Shown piece by piece: positions 5,981 through 8,588 of a DNA stretch of 8,588 nt; position 1 is the first letter of the stretch, and every line of letters starts with the position of its first letter. The DNA lies in NCBI GenBank assembly GCA_030453005.1, contig JAKDLE010000079.1, positions 1-8,588 on the forward strand, in the 5' to 3' direction. The notes under the pieces are model-generated. The model saw nothing but the letters and a program-made list of their open reading frames with translations, made no database searches and was not told the DNA's origin. The position numbers were made by a program, and so were the translations under genes. This DNA is from Pseudonocardia sp. (GTDB taxonomy: Bacteria; Actinomycetota; Actinomycetes; Mycobacteriales; Pseudonocardiaceae).

Positions 5981-7041
5981 GATCCTGCGACCAGCTGCTC
6001 GCCCGGCTTCGCGGGGTCCTGCTCCGCCGCCTCGGCCGCCACCTCGGGCAGCTGGCACTCGGCCGGCACCGGGATGTCGTAGAGGCGTGCGGCGTTGAGG
6101 CCGAGGATCTTCTTGCGCGACGCGGTGGTCATCCGGGGGTAGTCGGAGAACGCGGGGTCGTCGGGCATCTGCCAGTCGACCAGGCCCTCGACCTGCCACT
6201 TGGGCGTCCAGATGTTGTAGTCGCCGCCGAAGAGCATGCGGTCCTCGCCGACCCAGAACAGCAGCTCGCCCATCACCTTGGCGAAGAACTTCGGGCGGGC
6301 GTGCATCAGTGCGCCGACCACGACGGACAGGCCCGCGTAGACGTTGGGCTCCTGCACGGCCTTGTAACAGATGTCGGCGATGCGCGGGATGGCCGAGTGG
6401 TGGATGATGAAGTTGAGGCCCTGGTGGGCGGTGGCGCAATGGTCGACGTCGTCAGCCGAGAAGGCGTCCTTGTTGAGCGGCCAGATCGTCGGGCCCTTGT
6501 GGGCGTGGATGTTCTTGACGCCCAGCTCCTGCGCGGCCTGCAGGAAGTCGTAGCACGCGGGGTCGGTCAGCTTCCAGCCGCGGGAGTCGCCGTTCCATTC
6601 TGCGGTGTAGACCTTGATGCCCTTGAAGTTGTACTTCTTCGCGTCGGCCTCGAGCTGCTTGAGACCCGCGTCGCCCTCGCGCGGGTCGAAGCGGCCGTTG
6701 ACGATGATCTTGTCGCCGAACTTCTCGATCGTCGCCGCGTTCTGTTCGGTGGTGTTGAACCCGTTGACGTACCACTCCTTGAGGTACGTCGACTGGTGGA
6801 TCAGGACGTCGACGTGGCCCTCGGTGAAGATGTCGCGCTCGAGGTCCTCCGGCGTGGGCTTGAGGAACTTCTCGTAGTCCCAGTGCGTCTCCGGCGGAGC
6901 GAGCTGGTGGTAGCCGTAGAAGCAGTCGATCCAGCCCTTCGCGAACTCCTCGCGACCCTCGCGCCAGTTCTCGCGGCTCGCGTCCCAGAAGTGGCCGTGG
7001 GAGTCGACTACGAAGTACTTCTCGCCGTCTTTTTCATACAT
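5977..7041 (-). CDS. Amidohydrolase-2 family metal-dependent hydrolase/decarboxylase-like protein
   Basis: The 354-residue protein has the (beta/alpha)8 metal-enzyme layout of the amidohydrolase-2 group, which includes hydrolases and non-oxidative decarboxylases related to aminocarboxymuconate semialdehyde decarboxylase. Metal-ligand candidates are H15 and H17 in DSHGHFWD, H179/H181 in NIHAHKG, H214/H215 in FIIHHSAIPR, and D274 in FGGDYNIW; the C-terminal KILGLNAARLY (311-321) is the usual closing helix of the family. No signal peptide or membrane segment. The ATG at 7041 has AAGGAG 9 nt upstream. The gene sits 36 nt after the alcohol dehydrogenase and overlaps the DUF59-type gene by 4 nt. 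Proteins of this type are regular but functionally unassigned neighbours of propane-monooxygenase (prm/mim) genes, where they might process a metabolite or help the oxygenase. No reaction can be named from the sequence. Confidence 0.87.
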   Translation of the reverse strand: MYEKDGEKYFVVDSHGHFWDASRENWREGREEFAKGWIDCFYGYHQLAPPETHWDYEKFLKPTPEDLERDIFTEGHVDVLIHQSTYLKEWYVNGFNTTEQNAATIEKFGDKIIVNGRFDPREGDAGLKQLEADAKKYNFKGIKVYTAEWNGDSRGWKLTDPACYDFLQAAQELGVKNIHAHKGPTIWPLNKDAFSADDVDHCATAHQGLNFIIHHSAIPRIADICYKAVQEPNVYAGLSVVVGALMHARPKFFAKVMGELLFWVGEDRMLFGGDYNIWTPKWQVEGLVDWQMPDDPAFSDYPRMTTASRKKILGLNAARLYDIPVPAECQLPEVAAEAAEQDPAKPGEQLVAGS

Positions 7042-7077
7042 GTGGTGGAACTCCTTATTCTTCGTGGCGGTGGAGCG

Positions 7078-8106
7078 TCAGGGAACGAGAATGGCGCGGC
7101 CGCGGACCTGGCCCGCGTCGAGATCGTGGAGCGCGTCGAGCGCAGCGTCGAGCGGGTACTGCTTGGTGTGCAGCGTGACCTTCCCGGCCTGGGCCAGGAC
7201 CATCAGCTCGGACAGGTCGGCGTAGGTGCCGACGATGTTGCCGATGACGTTCTTCTCGCCTGCGACGAAGTCCAGCGTCGGGGCGGTGAACTGGCCGCCG
7301 TAGCCGAGGATGTACTGCGAGCCGGCGGGGGCGGTCATCTGCCAGGCGTCGAGCTCGGCACCCCCCTCCGCGACGAAGTCGAAGACGACGTCCCCACCCA
7401 GCCCGTTCGTCAGGTCCTTGACGGCGTCGACGTGCGTGCCGTCGGACAGGACGGTCTCGTCCGCGCCGATCTGCTTGGCCAGCGCCAGCGCGTCGGGGTT
7501 GCGGTCGACCACGATGATCCGCGTGCCGGTGATCGCCGCGAGCGACTGGATCGCGATGTGGCCCAGCCCACCGGCGCCCTGCACGACGGCGGTGGTGCCG
7601 GGGAAGAGGTCCGGCACCGCCTTGCGCACCGCGTGGTAGGCGGTGATGCCCGCGTCGGCCAGCGCGGCCACGTCGGCGGGGTTGGTGCTCGGGTCGAGCT
7701 TGATGCACGCCCGCGCGGTGGTGCGCAGGTACTCGGCCATGCCGCCGTCGTTGTTCGACAGGCCGGGGAAGAACCCGGCCTCGCACTGCATGTCCCGACC
7801 TCGCCGGCAGGCCAGGCACAGCCCGCACGAAGGCTGCGGGTGCAGGATCACCGTGTCGCCCACGGCGACGTTGGTGACCCCGGCACCGATCTCGTGGACC
7901 CAGCCGGCGTTCTCGTGGCCGATCACGTAGGGCAGCTCGGGCCCCATCGCCTCGGACCAGTCACCGTTGATGATGTGCAGGTCGGTGCGGCAGACTCCGG
8001 CGCCTCCGACCTTGATGATCACGTCGAGCGGGCCCTGGATCGTGGGCTCCGGAATGTCGTCGATCGTGGGATCGGCGTGGTACGCGTGTACCCGAACGGC
8101 CTTCAC
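7078..8106 (-). CDS. Zinc-dependent, NAD-type medium-chain alcohol dehydrogenase
   Basis: This 342-residue cytoplasmic enzyme oxidises a primary or secondary alcohol to aldehyde or ketone. Catalytic zinc candidates are C39 (GVCRTDLH) and H64-E65 (GHE), with D151 (DAGITAYHA) in the usual third-ligand region. The structural zinc has all four cysteines: C94, C97, C100 and C108. The Rossmann fold shows GAGGLG at 177-182, and D201 after the second strand points to NAD rather than NADP. The start is set at the GTG at 8106 because AGGAGG lies 7 nt before it; an ATG at 8130 would add eight residues but would put that ribosome site inside the gene. It is the first gene of the operon with the amidohydrolase and DUF59-type genes. 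Similar enzymes in prm clusters oxidise the propanol formed by the monooxygenase, so a small alcohol is a reasonable substrate guess. Confidence 0.93.
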   Translation of the reverse strand: MKAVRVHAYHADPTIDDIPEPTIQGPLDVIIKVGGAGVCRTDLHIINGDWSEAMGPELPYVIGHENAGWVHEIGAGVTNVAVGDTVILHPQPSCGLCLACRRGRDMQCEAGFFPGLSNNDGGMAEYLRTTARACIKLDPSTNPADVAALADAGITAYHAVRKAVPDLFPGTTAVVQGAGGLGHIAIQSLAAITGTRIIVVDRNPDALALAKQIGADETVLSDGTHVDAVKDLTNGLGGDVVFDFVAEGGAELDAWQMTAPAGSQYILGYGGQFTAPTLDFVAGEKNVIGNIVGTYADLSELMVLAQAGKVTLHTKQYPLDAALDALHDLDAGQVRGRAILVP

Positions 8107-8113
8107 CGGTGTA

Positions 8114-8119
8114 CCTCCT
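8114..8119 (-). promoter_or_regulatory. Ribosome-binding site deciding the ADH start
   Basis: AGGAGG on the minus strand, within GAGGAGGT, stands 7 nt before the GTG at 8106. This optimal spacing favours the GTG over the upstream in-frame ATG at 8130. Confidence 0.85.
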
Positions 8120-8156
8120 CGGGGCGCCATTGGTCGGACGGCGCTGTCTGACGTCG

Positions 8157-8185
8157 ATTTGAGTGCGACATGCCGGCGCTCACAA
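8157..8185 (-). promoter_or_regulatory. Candidate sigma-70-type promoter for the ADH operon
   Basis: On the minus strand TTGTGA (8185-8180) and TCAAAT (8162-8157) are separated by exactly 17 nt. Each matches four of six consensus positions. Transcription would begin near 8150, giving a leader of about 44 nt to the GTG at 8106. No regulator gene is in view. Confidence 0.5.
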
Positions 8186-8280
8186 CCGTCCGGATTCCGT
8201 CGATTGAGAAAACAGGCATATCAGGCAGCACGTACGGTGGGGTTTAGGCCCCTGAGCTGCGGAGATCGTCGCGGTCGATC

Positions 8281-8295
8281 CGGCCGACTCGGCCG
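8281..8295. repeat. 15-bp perfect palindrome upstream of the thioesterase-like gene
   Basis: CGGCCGA-C-TCGGCCG is a perfect 7-bp inverted repeat around one central base, 35 nt before the plus-strand start codon in the divergent intergenic region. It could be an operator for the divergent genes. Because the region is very GC-rich, chance is a real alternative. Confidence 0.3.
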
Positions 8296-8316
8296 CGGTC
8301 GCACGCTACTGCTGAG

Positions 8317-8322
8317 TAGGGT
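8317..8322 (+). promoter_or_regulatory. Candidate -10 box for a leaderless thioesterase-like transcript
   Basis: TAGGGT ends 8 nt before the ATG at 8331, and no good Shine-Dalgarno precedes that ATG. This fits the TANNNT-then-start pattern of leaderless actinobacterial promoters. A small inverted repeat, CTACT-GCTG-AGTAG (8306-8319), overlaps the box. No clear -35 box. Confidence 0.35.
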
Positions 8323-8330
8323 GTGCGAGC

Positions 8331-8588
8331 ATGGCGATGGACACGAGCTGGGTCGGCGCGGCGATGGGCCAGTCGGTGCCCTGGGTGCGAACGGTCGGCA
8401 TCACGTTCTCCGAGACCACGGCGCAGCGTGCCGTCGCGCACCTGCCCGACGCGCCCGGGCGGCACAACCACGTCGGCGGCCCGCACGCGGCGGTGATCTT
8501 CGGGCTGGGCGAGACGGCCTCCGGGGCGGTCGCGCTCGCGGCGTTCGGCCCGGTGATGGAGCGGGCCACCCCGCTGGTCGTCCGCTCG
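8331..8588 (+). CDS. Hotdog-fold thioesterase-like protein (DUF4442/PaaI type), 3' end off window
   Basis: Only the first 86 residues are present. The segment HNHVGGPHAAVIFGLGETASGAVALAAFG (45-73) matches the central helix region of DUF4442/PaaI-like hotdog proteins, with N46, H47 and E61 in the positions where the family carries its N-H and E active-site residues. Relatives hydrolyse acyl-CoA thioesters, but the substrate of this one is unknown. A second ATG at 8337 is an alternative start two codons later; the TAGGGT box 8 nt before 8331 slightly favours the first. It is divergent from the alcohol dehydrogenase across 224 nt and is the only plus-strand gene seen. The frame stays open to the window end. 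Confidence 0.75.
   Translation, partial: MAMDTSWVGAAMGQSVPWVRTVGITFSETTAQRAVAHLPDAPGRHNHVGGPHAAVIFGLGETASGAVALAAFGPVMERATPLVVRS

Noticed and set aside
5981..6439. Upstream extension of the DUF59-type frame into the amidohydrolase gene
   Set aside because: The extension is an out-of-frame shadow of the amidohydrolase. The MIP18 domain begins directly after the GTG at 5980.
8107..8130. Extended ADH start at the ATG at 8130
   Set aside because: The strong AGGAGG at 8119-8114 would lie inside the coding region, and the extra residues do not look like the family N-terminus.
8120..8140. Sigma-54-like TGGCGCC sequence before the ADH gene
   Set aside because: There is no TTGC-type -12 element at the correct spacing, and sigma-54 is generally absent from Actinobacteria.
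6301..8151. 616-codon plus-strand open frame opposite the amidohydrolase and ADH genes
   Set aside because: Composition is shadow-like (V, L, D, G, R repeats), and it spans two genes with full catalytic motifs on the other strand.
8306..8569. Minus-strand open frame opposite the thioesterase-like gene
   Set aside because: No family features; the plus strand carries the NH-VGGPHAAV...GETASG hotdog signature.

Overview
The window reads as chromosomal DNA from a high-GC actinomycete. The evidence is very GC-rich codon use, GTG starts, strong AGGAGG-type ribosome sites alongside apparently leaderless starts, and gene families typical of hydrocarbon- or xenobiotic-degrading Actinobacteria. A Pseudonocardia-like host would fit, but that is inference; no marker gene is present. 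Seven genes lie on the minus strand and one partial gene, at the right edge, on the plus strand. No tRNA, rRNA, CRISPR array or insertion sequence was seen.

Right part, in transcription order (right to left): a zinc alcohol dehydrogenase (8106-7078), an amidohydrolase-2 family metal enzyme (7041-5977) and a MIP18/DUF59-type protein with a long C-terminal extension (5980-5297). They form a tight operon with a 36-nt gap and then a 4-nt GTGA overlap, with a candidate promoter before it and a 12-bp hairpin terminator after it. These three families usually accompany the propane/alkene-type soluble diiron monooxygenases (prm/mim clusters), together with a dedicated GroEL-like chaperonin. Here the monooxygenase and chaperonin genes are absent from the window, and the operon is closed by its own promoter and terminator. 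This is the most interesting feature of the window.

Middle part: an NTF2/SnoaL-like small protein (5229-4720), a CynX/NimT-type MFS transporter (4599-3349) and a type II haloacid-dehalogenase-like HAD hydrolase (3321-2629). A hairpin sits directly before the transporter's ribosome site, and the HAD gene has a TANNNT box 7 nt before its ATG, suggesting a leaderless transcript.

Left part: a 324-nt gap with overlapping inverted repeats, then a Tat-exported molybdopterin-binding hydroxylase subunit of the isoquinoline 1-oxidoreductase beta / aldehyde oxidase type (2304 to beyond position 1). Its iron-sulfur partner is not in view.

Right edge: the start of a hotdog-fold (DUF4442/PaaI-like) thioesterase-family gene, divergent from the alcohol dehydrogenase. 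Taken together, the content suggests oxidation and processing of small organic compounds: alcohol oxidation, an unknown amidohydrolase-fold step, Mo-dependent hydroxylation or aldehyde oxidation, possible dehalogenation, and transport. The substrate cannot be read from the sequence.
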